From contig JAJDBI010000106.1 of assembly GCA_029261435.1 (NCBI GenBank), positions 1-5,887 of the forward strand: a stretch of 5,887 nucleotides of DNA. Reading direction: 5' to 3'. Source of the stretch: Nitrospinaceae bacterium. Its GTDB lineage: Bacteria; Nitrospinota; Nitrospinia; Nitrospinales; VA-1. Positions 1 to 5,884 of this stretch are shown piece after piece. Made by a program: the position numbers and the translations under genes. The notes below the pieces were generated by a model. The model searched no databases, was not told the DNA's origin, and was given only the letters and a program-made list of their open reading frames with translations. How positions within the stretch are numbered: the stretch's first letter is position 1; every line of letters begins with the position of its first letter.

Positions 1-1392
1 TAGTTTTTCTTCATCGCGGAAAACCCCACAATGACTCATCATAATCTCTTTCATTGCATCACGGATGTCGTTATAGCTTTCTGATCCATCCCTTTGATAA
101 ATATCTTCAAACTTTTCCAAGACCTTGGCTTTTTCCTGTCCTTCATTGACGTTTCCGTGGTCAATGCCCACTGCATATTCAAGCACGGATTTACCCGCAC
201 GTTCTCCAAACACCACGGCTTCCAGAAGGGAATTTGTTCCCAGTCGATTTCCTCCATGAACGGAGACACAAGCACATTCTCCAGCAGCGAAAAATCCGTT
301 CATCCGGGTGCCGTTTTCATCGCTGATAACGTGACAGTCCTTATCAGTTGGAATCCCTCCCATCGAATAATGCGCAGTAGGTTGAATGGGAAGGCAATCA
401 GTAATGCAATCAATACCCAAAAAGTCGATACCCAGTTGCCGGATCTGTGGCAGACGTTCCATGATCCGTTCCTTACCCAGATGGCGCAAGTCAAGATTGA
501 TGCAGTCTTCACCGTTCACACCACGACCAGCATCTATTTCACTCTGTTCAGCTCGAGCGACAATATCACGAGGTGCCAGCTCCATACGAGAAGGGGCATA
601 CGTTTCCATGAAGCGCTCTCCTTTTCCATTCAAGAGATAAGCCCCTTCCCCCCGTGCCGCTTCCGAAAATAAAATTCCCTGACGGAACAATCCTGATGGG
701 TGAAACTGAACAAACTCGGGGTCTTCCAAAGGAAGGCCTACTTCAAACGCGGCCATAACACCATCCGCCGTACTGGCAAAAGCGTTAGATGTGATTTTAA
801 AAACCCTACCATAGCCACCTGTGGCAAAAACCACAGCCTTGGCTTGAATCACTTCTACTTCTCCGGTCTGAACATTGCTGACCACCACACCATTACAACG
901 ATCGCCATCGACGATCAAAGAGTGCATATACCACTCATTATAAATTTTTACGGATTTCTCATTCTTCATGAGTTGTTCATGAAGGGCATGCAAAATAGCA
1001 TGTCCAGTACGGTCAGCAGAAAAACAGGCGCGCGGTTTGGAATGCCCACCAAAACTTCGCTGAGCAATTTTCCCATCCGGCGTACGACTGAAAATACAGC
1101 CCATATGTTCTAATTCATAGATGACCCTGGGAGCGGCCTTAACGTACTCTTCCACTGCGTCCTGATCGTTGAGAAAGTCACCACCCTTGATGGTGTCATA
1201 CATATGCTCTTCCCAACTATCCGGTTCCGAGTTCCCCAGAGAAGCAGCGATCCCGCCCTGCGCCGCACCGGAATGGGACCGGGATGGATACACCTTGGTC
1301 AAAACGGCGACATCCAGTTCTTTACACGCCTCCAGGGCACAACGCATCCCTGCAAGACCAGCACCTATAATCACTACATCATGTTGAATCAC
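1..1392 (-). CDS. sdhA: Succinate dehydrogenase/fumarate reductase flavoprotein subunit, C-terminus cut by window
   Basis: This is the FAD subunit of complex II, which oxidises succinate to fumarate in the TCA cycle (or the reverse) on the cytoplasmic face of the membrane, passing electrons to the iron-sulfur subunit. The frame is open for 464 codons to the left edge; family members run to about 570-640 residues, so roughly 100 or more C-terminal residues are missing. Visible motifs: Rossmann G-x-G-x-x-G at 10-15; H40 in S-H-S-G-A-A-Q-G-G, the expected site of covalent FAD attachment; Q-F-H-P-S-G with H231; P-R-D with R275, the probable catalytic proton-shuttle arginine; H-Y-S-M-G-G with H341; and H-G-G-N-R-L-G-T-N-S at 379-388 with R383. 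The GTG start is forced by an in-frame TGA four codons upstream with no other start between them, and GAGGTGA lies five bases before it. No cytochrome b subunit gene precedes it, so sdhA heads its transcript here. SdhA versus FrdA cannot be settled from sequence alone; the covalent-His and Q-G-G spelling favours SdhA. Confidence 0.95.
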   Translation of the reverse strand, partial: MIQHDVVIIGAGLAGMRCALEACKELDVAVLTKVYPSRSHSGAAQGGIAASLGNSEPDSWEEHMYDTIKGGDFLNDQDAVEEYVKAAPRVIYELEHMGCIFSRTPDGKIAQRSFGGHSKPRACFSADRTGHAILHALHEQLMKNEKSVKIYNEWYMHSLIVDGDRCNGVVVSNVQTGEVEVIQAKAVVFATGGYGRVFKITSNAFASTADGVMAAFEVGLPLEDPEFVQFHPSGLFRQGILFSEAARGEGAYLLNGKGERFMETYAPSRMELAPRDIVARAEQSEIDAGRGVNGEDCINLDLRHLGKERIMERLPQIRQLGIDFLGIDCITDCLPIQPTAHYSMGGIPTDKDCHVISDENGTRMNGFFAAGECACVSVHGGNRLGTNSLLEAVVFGERAGKSVLEYAVGIDHGNVNEGQEKAKVLEKFEDIYQRDGSESYNDIRDAMKEIMMSHCGVFRDEEKL

Positions 1393-1433
1393 AAAGTCAC
1401 CTCAATACGGAGAAAATCCCGTAATCCACTCAT
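1389..1433 (-). CDS. Possible 14-residue leader reading frame overlapping the sdhA start
   Basis: A minus-strand ATG at 1433 opens a 14-codon frame (M-S-G-L-R-D-F-L-R-I-E-V-T-L). It ends in a TGA that overlaps the sdhA GTG, giving the GTGA arrangement typical of translationally coupled genes. The frame is open further upstream for nine more codons back to a TAA. There is no convincing Shine-Dalgarno sequence before the ATG, and I do not recognise the peptide. It may be a coupling leader peptide or simple chance; a 14-codon frame alone is weak evidence. Confidence 0.15.
   Translation of the reverse strand: MSGLRDFLRIEVTL
1398..1404 (-). promoter_or_regulatory. Ribosome binding site of sdhA
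   Basis: On the minus strand GAGGTGA stands about five bases before the GTG at 1392-1390. It matches the anti-Shine-Dalgarno sequence well and decides the start, because the reading frame is closed by a TGA at 1404-1402, inside this same site. Confidence 0.7.
1406..1423 (-). promoter_or_regulatory. Short inverted repeat in the sdhA leader
   Basis: The arms TACGG and CCGTA, five perfect base pairs around an eight-base AT-rich loop, sit directly upstream of the sdhA Shine-Dalgarno sequence. In the mRNA this could fold next to the ribosome landing site, or as DNA it could be a small operator. No T-run follows, so it is not a terminator. Five pairs are easily found by chance. Confidence 0.25.
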
Positions 1434-1468
1434 AGCAAGTTCATTCAGTAAAAATTGGATTTAAAACA

Positions 1469-1497
1469 ATACTAGTTTTCTTTTTCTACTCTTTCAA
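1469..1497 (-). promoter_or_regulatory. Candidate sigma-70-type promoter for sdhA (proximal)
   Basis: On the minus strand a -35-like TTGAAA (1497-1492, five of six consensus bases) is followed after exactly 17 bases by TAGTAT (1474-1469, four of six). Transcription would start near 1462 and give a leader of about 70 bases before the GTG. The spacer is A-rich. Placement and spacing are right, but the -10 match is modest and the region is AT-rich, where such matches are common. Confidence 0.4.
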
Positions 1498-1564
1498 CCC
1501 AGTTTCTCGACTCTTCCACTTTGCAACCAAAACCATTGAAAATCAAAGGGTAAACTCTCTGAGA

Positions 1565-1630
1565 TCAAGTGTGGACGGGCATACAATCGGGGTAGCGACC
1601 GGAATCAAAATTGAAGGAGGATTTAAACAT
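1565..1630 (-). CDS. Possible small protein of 21 residues, unrecognised
   Basis: An ATG at 1630 on the minus strand opens 21 codons (starting M-F-K-S-S-F-N-F-D-S and ending P-V-H-T) closed by TGA. A strong GGAGG (1642-1638) lies seven bases before the ATG, which is textbook spacing. There is no hydrophobic segment and one cysteine. I do not recognise it. Against it are the very short length and the alternative reading of the same bases as a promoter whose start site would fall inside the frame. Confidence 0.2.
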   Translation of the reverse strand: MFKSSFNFDSGRYPDCMPVHT

Positions 1631-1650
1631 TTCCCCCCCTCCAAAGTCAA
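1622..1650 (-). promoter_or_regulatory. Candidate sigma-70-type promoter reading toward sdhA (distal)
   Basis: On the minus strand TTGACT (1650-1645, five of six bases of the -35 consensus) is separated by 17 bases from TTTAAA (1627-1622, four of six of the -10 consensus). It would start transcripts near 1615 with a leader of over 200 bases for sdhA. The spacer holds a G-run that resembles a Shine-Dalgarno sequence, so this reading competes with a small gene at 1565-1630. The two cannot both be right for the same transcript. Confidence 0.3.
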
Positions 1651-1667
1651 GAAAAATGAAAATTGAG

Positions 1668-1696
1668 TTGCAAATCAGAGTTAAGCACCTCATAAT
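1668..1696 (+). promoter_or_regulatory. Candidate sigma-70-type promoter for the RNA helicase gene
   Basis: TTGCAA (1668-1673, four of six -35 bases) and CATAAT (1691-1696, five of six -10 bases) are separated by exactly 17 bases. A start near 1703 would give a leader of about 90 bases before the TTG start codon. This is the best plus-strand match I found in the divergent region. Confidence 0.4.
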
Positions 1697-1782
1697 GAAA
1701 CCTGTCTACAACAAAGTTTTTTAACCCCTTGAAAACAAAGGCTCTACTAGCTCTCACGAGTCCTTGCGAGAAGTGCCCACCC

Positions 1783-1786
1783 GGAG
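1783..1786 (+). promoter_or_regulatory. Ribosome binding site deciding the TTG start of the helicase
   Basis: GGAG lies six bases before the TTG at 1793. The frame upstream back to the TAG at 1748 contains no ATG, GTG or TTG. A second in-frame TTG at 1802 would be 15 bases from this site, which is too far, so 1793 is preferred. Confidence 0.65.
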
Positions 1787-1792
1787 CATCTT

Positions 1793-3085
1793 TTGGAATT
1801 ATTGAAATTTGAGTCCCTCCCCATACCCGAGCCAGTTTTACAGGGTATTCGTGAAGCAAAATTTGAAACCTGCACACCTATCCAGAGCAAGTCTCTACCC
1901 ATAACTCTTGGGCGTAAAGATCTGGCTGGGCAGGCACAGACGGGAACAGGGAAGACCGCAGCATTTTTAATCACCCTGCTTACCCGACTGTTAGAAAACA
2001 CTCCACCTCTGGTACCTAAAGGAAAAGACGGTCCCCGAGCATTGATCATAGCTCCAACCCGCGAGCTGGCAAGGCAAATTGAGAAGGATGCTCTGCTGCT
2101 CGGCAAGCATTGTTCATTCAAAACGGTTTGCGTTATCGGAGGAGTGGATTACGAAAAACAGAAAAACCTGATCAAGGCCGGAGTGGATATCCTGATCGCC
2201 ACACCGGGACGATTGATCGATTTCTATAAGCAAAAATTCTTCAGTTTAAAGCAGGTGGAAGTTCTGGTCGTGGATGAAGCCGACCGTATGTTTGATATGG
2301 GATTCATTGCTGACCTGCGCTATTTATTCCGCAACTGTTCGCCCTATGACAAACGTCAGTCCATGCTGTTTTCTGCAACCCTCAATCACCGGGTGATGGA
2401 ATTGTGCTACGAGCACATGAACAATCCAGTCAGAGTAGCCATTGAGCCAGAAAAAGCCGTGGTCGATGCAATCACCCAGATCCTCTATCACGTTGGACAA
2501 CATGAAAAATTCAACCTCCTTTTAGGATTGATGAAAAAAGAAGCTGGCGAAAAAGTGCTGATTTTTTCCAACACTAAAATTGAATGCGAAATTCTTGAGT
2601 GGAAGCTTAACCATAACGGCTTCAATGCCGGACAAATCAGTGGCGATCTTCACCAGAATGCCCGGATAAAAGTATTGGAAAGATTTCAGAAAGGCGATCT
2701 CGATATCCTCATCGCTACCGATGTTGCATCGCGTGGATTGCACATTGACGACATCACACATGTCATCAATTATGATTTACCGCAAGACGCAGAGGACTAT
2801 GTTCATCGCATAGGCAGAACCGCGCGTGCCGGAAACAAGGGCACCGCTATCACACTTTGTTGTGAAGACTTCGCCCAGCATCTCGAACGGGTTGAGGATT
2901 ACCTTAAAAGTAAAATCCCCGTTTCCTGGCCTGAAGAAGAACTATTTCTGGAAGAAAAAGAAGGCAAACCTCCAATGAGAAAGCGACGAGGCCCTCCACC
3001 AAAAAACAGAAAACCGGACGGTCGAAGGCCCCAAAACTCAAAACGTCCAGTTCGCAGAAGAACCAGTTCATCCGCTGCCCGCTAA
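1793..3085 (+). CDS. rhlB: DEAD-box ATP-dependent RNA helicase, RhlB-like
   Basis: This is an ATP-driven RNA-unwinding enzyme of superfamily 2, cytoplasmic. All family motifs are present in order: Q motif (F6 and Q31), Walker A A-Q-T-G-T-G-K-T at 48-55, P-T-R-E-L-A at 88-93, G-G at 116-117, T-P-G-R at 137-140, D-E-A-D at 161-164, S-A-T at 194-196, L-I-F-S-N-T at 256-261, A-T-D-V-A-S-R-G at 308-315 and H-R-I-G-R-T-A-R at 338-345. From memory, the stretches around D-E-A-D-R-M-F-D-M-G-F, the Y-E-H-M-N-N segment and the R-G-L-H-I segment resemble E. coli RhlB more than RhlE, SrmB or DeaD. RhlB works with RNase E in mRNA decay; that role here is inference. The last 36 residues or so (395-430) are rich in R, K, P and G, a likely disordered RNA-binding tail. 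Length, 430 residues, fits RhlB (about 420). The start is TTG with GGAG six bases upstream. It converges on ligA with ten bases between stops. Confidence 0.93.
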   Translation: MELLKFESLPIPEPVLQGIREAKFETCTPIQSKSLPITLGRKDLAGQAQTGTGKTAAFLITLLTRLLENTPPLVPKGKDGPRALIIAPTRELARQIEKDALLLGKHCSFKTVCVIGGVDYEKQKNLIKAGVDILIATPGRLIDFYKQKFFSLKQVEVLVVDEADRMFDMGFIADLRYLFRNCSPYDKRQSMLFSATLNHRVMELCYEHMNNPVRVAIEPEKAVVDAITQILYHVGQHEKFNLLLGLMKKEAGEKVLIFSNTKIECEILEWKLNHNGFNAGQISGDLHQNARIKVLERFQKGDLDILIATDVASRGLHIDDITHVINYDLPQDAEDYVHRIGRTARAGNKGTAITLCCEDFAQHLERVEDYLKSKIPVSWPEEELFLEEKEGKPPMRKRRGPPPKNRKPDGRRPQNSKRPVRRRTSSSAAR

Positions 3086-3095
3086 AGAGGTTGAC

Positions 3096-5099
3096 TCACC
3101 CACTCTCCATTAGTTTTTGTAACGCTTCCTCATTCAATACAGGTATGCCAAGCTGTTGAGCTTTTTCCAGCTTCGATCCTGCTGAAGTTCCCGCCACAAC
3201 ATAATCAGTTTTTTTGGAAATCGTTGCTGTCACCCGACCACCAAGTGATTGTATTTTCTCTTTTGCTTCTTCACGAGTGAACCGGGTCAGGGTTCCAGTT
3301 AGGACAAACTGCAGACCTTCAAAGGCTCCCCCGCTTTCGGGAGGCTCGCCCTGCTCATCCATTAGAATGCCCAGTTCCAGCAACCGACCTATCTCCTGCC
3401 TATTGGTGTCTCGATCTAAAAATGTTTTCAGGCTTTCAGCAATGACCGGACCTATTTCATCAATTTTTTCCAGTTCATCATAACTGATCTCTTGCAATAT
3501 TTTAATAGACCTGAATCTTCCAGCCAGAAGAATCGCCGTGCGTTGCCCTACATGTCGCACTCCCAATCCATACAGGAAACGGGAAAGTCCCGCCAGCTTG
3601 CTCTTTTCAATGGCAGAAACCAGGTTTTGCGCCGACTTTTCCGCCATACGTTCCAAAGAAGCAACTTCATCCGGCTTGAGGGTATAAAGATCGGAAAAGT
3701 TTTTGACCCGCTTAGAGTCAACCAGCTGCTCTATCACCGCCGGACCGAAATGGTCAATGTCCATCGCCTTTCTCGAAGAAAAGTGCTTGAGCCTTTCTTT
3801 CAACTGCGCCGGACAAGCACTGTTCACACATCTCCAAACCACTTCGCCTTCAGCACGATAAACAGAAGATTCACATTCGGGGCAGAATCTGGGCATCTCG
3901 AAAGGTATACCGCGATCACCAGAAGGCTCGATAACTCGGATGACTTTTGGAATGATTTCACCGGCCTTTTCGATCACCACCCGGTCGCCTACCCGAATAT
4001 CTTTACGCTTGATCTCATCCTCATTATGCAAGGTCGCTCTACTGACGGTGGATCCTGAAATCAGCACAGGCTTTAACTCGGCAACAGGAGTGATAGATCC
4101 GGTCCTGCCGACCTGGCAAACAATATTTATTATTTCGGTCATAGCTTGTTCTGCTTCATACTTGTAGGCCACTGCCCAACGAGGGAACTTGGAAGTCTCA
4201 CCCAGTTGTTTGCGATGAGCCAGAGAGTTCAACTGAATAACCAGACCATCCACTTCATAATCAAGTTCTTTTCTTTTGTCATGAAACTCATCGATCAGTG
4301 CAAGAGTCGATTCGAAATTCCCACACAATCGATTGTACTTGTTGATCGGGAACCTCAACTCCTTAAGCTGTTCCTGCAATTCAAAATGGGTCTTGAATGG
4401 ATTGTTGTCGAGAAAACCCACCGCATAAATAAATATACCAAGTTTGCGTTTGGCAGTGATAGCGGGATCAAGCAGGCGCAAGGCTCCAGCAGCAGCATTT
4501 CTAGGGTTGGCGAAAGGCGTTTCCCCTTCTGCTTCACGCTCAGCATTGATGAGCTCAAACTCCATTTTCGGCATATAAACCTCACCGCGAACTTCGATGC
4601 GTTTGAAGGGTTCCGTATCAATTTTCAAAGGAATGGAACGCAGGGTCCTTAAATTTGCAGTGATGTCTTCACCCTGTAAGCCATCGCCTCGAGTTGCACC
4701 CCTCACCAACAAACCATCTTCATAGGTAAGTGCCACTGCCAGACCATCGAACTTCAACTCCACCACATATTCGATAGAATCTTCAGGAACATCCGGCAGA
4801 CCCCGGAGCACCCGCTGATGAAATGCTCGCACCTCATCAACATTATAAGTGTTGTCGAGACTGAGCATGGGAACCGGATGCATGACAGCTTTAAACCGCT
4901 CATCCACTTTACCCCCCACCCTTTGTGTGGGAGAGTCGGGAGTGACGTATTCGGGATGGTTAGCCTCCAGTTCTCGCAAACGTCGAAGTATCGCGTCATA
5001 CTCCTGGTCTGAAATTGTTGGGGAATTTTTAACGTAGTATTGGTGATCGTGCTGATGGATCGTCTGCTTGAGATCCTCGATATCTTGTTTAACCGTCAT
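3096..5099 (-). CDS. ligA: NAD+-dependent DNA ligase LigA
   Basis: The enzyme seals nicks in duplex DNA during replication and repair, using NAD+ to adenylate its active-site lysine. The 667 residues match the usual length (about 670). Domains in order: Ia NAD-binding segment with Y21, D31 and Y34-D35; adenylation domain with the K-F-D-G motif, K116 being the nucleophile; oligonucleotide-binding domain from about 320 to 400; a zinc finger with C406, C409, C424 and C429; helix-hairpin-helix segments around 509-522 and 544-557; and a C-terminal BRCT domain from 592 to the end. All key residues I looked for are there. The ATG at 5099 gives an N-terminus aligned with the family; the frame upstream closes at a TGA (5132-5130) with no ATG, GTG or TTG between. 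No Shine-Dalgarno sequence precedes this start; the leader instead reads CCTCCTTT. The gene follows htrA by 74 bases on the same strand and may be co-transcribed with it. Confidence 0.97.
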   Translation of the reverse strand: MTVKQDIEDLKQTIHQHDHQYYVKNSPTISDQEYDAILRRLRELEANHPEYVTPDSPTQRVGGKVDERFKAVMHPVPMLSLDNTYNVDEVRAFHQRVLRGLPDVPEDSIEYVVELKFDGLAVALTYEDGLLVRGATRGDGLQGEDITANLRTLRSIPLKIDTEPFKRIEVRGEVYMPKMEFELINAEREAEGETPFANPRNAAAGALRLLDPAITAKRKLGIFIYAVGFLDNNPFKTHFELQEQLKELRFPINKYNRLCGNFESTLALIDEFHDKRKELDYEVDGLVIQLNSLAHRKQLGETSKFPRWAVAYKYEAEQAMTEIINIVCQVGRTGSITPVAELKPVLISGSTVSRATLHNEDEIKRKDIRVGDRVVIEKAGEIIPKVIRVIEPSGDRGIPFEMPRFCPECESSVYRAEGEVVWRCVNSACPAQLKERLKHFSSRKAMDIDHFGPAVIEQLVDSKRVKNFSDLYTLKPDEVASLERMAEKSAQNLVSAIEKSKLAGLSRFLYGLGVRHVGQRTAILLAGRFRSIKILQEISYDELEKIDEIGPVIAESLKTFLDRDTNRQEIGRLLELGILMDEQGEPPESGGAFEGLQFVLTGTLTRFTREEAKEKIQSLGGRVTATISKKTDYVVAGTSAGSKLEKAQQLGIPVLNEEALQKLMESG

Positions 5100-5173
5100 A
5101 ATAAAGGAGGGAAAAGTATTAACAACGTTTCAGGATTACATAGCCCTGTCATACCCACTGGAGAAAATCAAAC
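5100..5173 (-). other. Spacer between htrA and ligA
   Basis: These 74 bases hold no gene. I see no convincing promoter and no terminator with a T-run, so read-through from htrA into ligA is plausible. A six-pair CTGGAG/CTCCAG repeat (5158-5163 and 5180-5185) reaches into the end of htrA around a 16-base loop; it is weak. On the minus strand the last bases before the ligA ATG contain CCTCCTTT, which resembles the 3' end of 16S rRNA rather than a ribosome binding site. Confidence 0.5.
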
Positions 5174-5881
5174 TCAGGGCTCCAGAGTCACATAATACCC
5201 CTGCCGCCCACGCTGGACCAAAAGTAAAATACGATCCGGATTATTTAACTCGGCAACGGCCTTATTATAATCTTCTTCATTATCCACAGGCTTCTGGTTC
5301 ATTTGACGAACAATATCACCAGGTTTAATACCAATTCTTCCACTGGCACTGTTGGGAACCACTTCCACAACGACCATTCCTTTGGAAGTCGCTAGCCGGT
5401 TAGACCGGGCAAAGCGCTCGCTGTTCTCCTGAAGAAGCAAACCCAGCCAGTTTCGAGAGAACTCCTTGACATAACTTTTTGGAATGGCAGTGACACGAAC
5501 TCTGATCTTCATCACTTTTCCGTCTCGCAGGATGGAAAAGCGTACAGAACTGCTCACAGTATAAGAAGCCATACGTCCGCGAAAATCTGACTTGTTCTTC
5601 ACATCATGATCGTCAATGGCTATGATGATATCCCCACGCTTCAGACCCGCTTTTCCAGCCGAGCTGCTTTCGGCAACGCCAACAACCAGAACTCCTTTTT
5701 GCCGATCCAACTTAAAGTGGCGCGTGAGCTGAGCATCCAGTTCCTGAACAGACACCCCCAACCAGCCACGCCGGACTTTTCCGTAACGGATCAACTCGTC
5801 AACGATGCGTCTGGCATGGTCAATGGGAATGGCAAAACCAATCCCCTCGGCCTTTTGGTAGATTGCCGTATTGATCCCTAT
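5174..5881 (-). CDS. HtrA/DegP-family serine protease, C-terminal part with two PDZ domains
   Basis: This is the downstream part of a Do-type periplasmic protease/chaperone that degrades misfolded envelope proteins. The visible 235 residues, counted from the codon after an in-frame TAG, begin with I-G-I-N-T-A-I and G-I-G-F-A-I-P-I (13-20), the conserved end of the trypsin-like domain. PDZ1 follows (about 38-130, with the ligand-binding-loop-like G-W-L-G-V at 39-43 and G-D-I-I at 83-86) and then PDZ2 (about 143-233, with N-W-L-G-L at 144-148 and G-D-I-V at 188-191). Two PDZ domains point to a DegP/DegQ/MucD-like protein rather than DegS. The catalytic His, Asp and Ser, and any signal peptide, would lie beyond the right edge. 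The first usable start after the TAG is a TTG at 5794, but homology clearly continues upstream of it, so it is not the true start. It precedes ligA on the same strand by 74 bases. The exact paralogue cannot be named from this part. Confidence 0.88.
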   Translation of the reverse strand: MGINTAIYQKAEGIGFAIPIDHARRIVDELIRYGKVRRGWLGVSVQELDAQLTRHFKLDRQKGVLVVGVAESSSAGKAGLKRGDIIIAIDDHDVKNKSDFRGRMASYTVSSSVRFSILRDGKVMKIRVRVTAIPKSYVKEFSRNWLGLLLQENSERFARSNRLATSKGMVVVEVVPNSASGRIGIKPGDIVRQMNQKPVDNEEDYNKAVAELNNPDRILLLVQRGRQGYYVTLEP

Positions 5882-5884
5882 CTA
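5882..5884 (-). other. In-frame TAG interrupting the HtrA-like reading frame at the window edge
   Basis: The minus strand reads TCC TAG ATA GGG ATC AAT at the extreme right end. The codons after the TAG encode the family-conserved I-G-I-N, where the preceding residue is normally V, L or I inside the protease domain. Such a stop would remove the protease half from the PDZ half. With only three bases beyond it, an assembly or sequencing error at a contig end is at least as likely as a real nonsense mutation. Confidence 0.6.

Larger units (their letters stand above)
1393..1792. other. Divergent intergenic control region between sdhA and the helicase gene
   Basis: These 400 bases separate two divergently transcribed genes and contain no gene I can support strongly. 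The sequence is AT-rich, with homopolymer tracts, among them seven C at 1633-1639. It holds candidate promoters toward sdhA (1469-1497 and 1622-1650) and toward the helicase (1668-1696), a hairpin at 1406-1423, and a GGAGG/CCTCC inverted repeat (1616-1620 and 1638-1642) around a TTTAAA palindrome. I saw no tRNA, no rRNA piece, no CRISPR-like repeats and no transposon ends. Confidence 0.7.

Noticed and set aside
94..672. Open frame of 192 codons on the plus strand
   Set aside because: It lies antisense to sdhA, whose protein is unmistakable through this stretch. The translated product has no recognisable domain. The antisense frame at 700-1113 is rejected for the same reason.
1536..1546. TTGA-AAA-TCAA palindrome resembling an FNR/CRP-type site
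   Set aside because: The spacing is too short for an FNR box (TTGAT-N4-ATCAA), and the half-sites are only four bases in AT-rich DNA.
1614..1620. Strong plus-strand AAGGAGG
   Set aside because: No ATG, GTG or TTG stands at a suitable distance downstream. It is better explained as one arm of the GGAGG/CCTCC repeat or chance.
1436..1664. Plus-strand frame open for about 76 codons through the divergent region, including a GTG at 1571
   Set aside because: There is no ATG, no Shine-Dalgarno sequence before the GTG, and the translation is unrecognisable. It crosses the promoter candidates.
1656..1724. 22-codon frame starting with ATG on the plus strand
   Set aside because: No ribosome binding site precedes the ATG, and the frame runs over the candidate promoter of the helicase gene.
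1647..1877. 76-codon minus-strand frame overlapping the start of the helicase gene
   Set aside because: It overlaps the well-supported helicase N-terminus and Q-motif region antisense, and nothing in its product is recognisable.
3492..4652. Several plus-strand open frames opposite ligA
   Set aside because: They are antisense to an intact 667-residue ligase with all motifs present. No ribosome site or known motif supports them.
4911..4940. CCCAC/GTGGG-rich patch resembling a dispersed intergenic repeat
   Set aside because: It encodes the conserved D-S-P-T-Q-R-V-G-G segment of LigA in frame, so the pattern follows from the coding sequence.
5158..5185. CTGGAG/CTCCAG stem at the end of htrA as a terminator
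   Set aside because: Six pairs around a 16-base loop without a following T-run on the minus strand do not make an intrinsic terminator.
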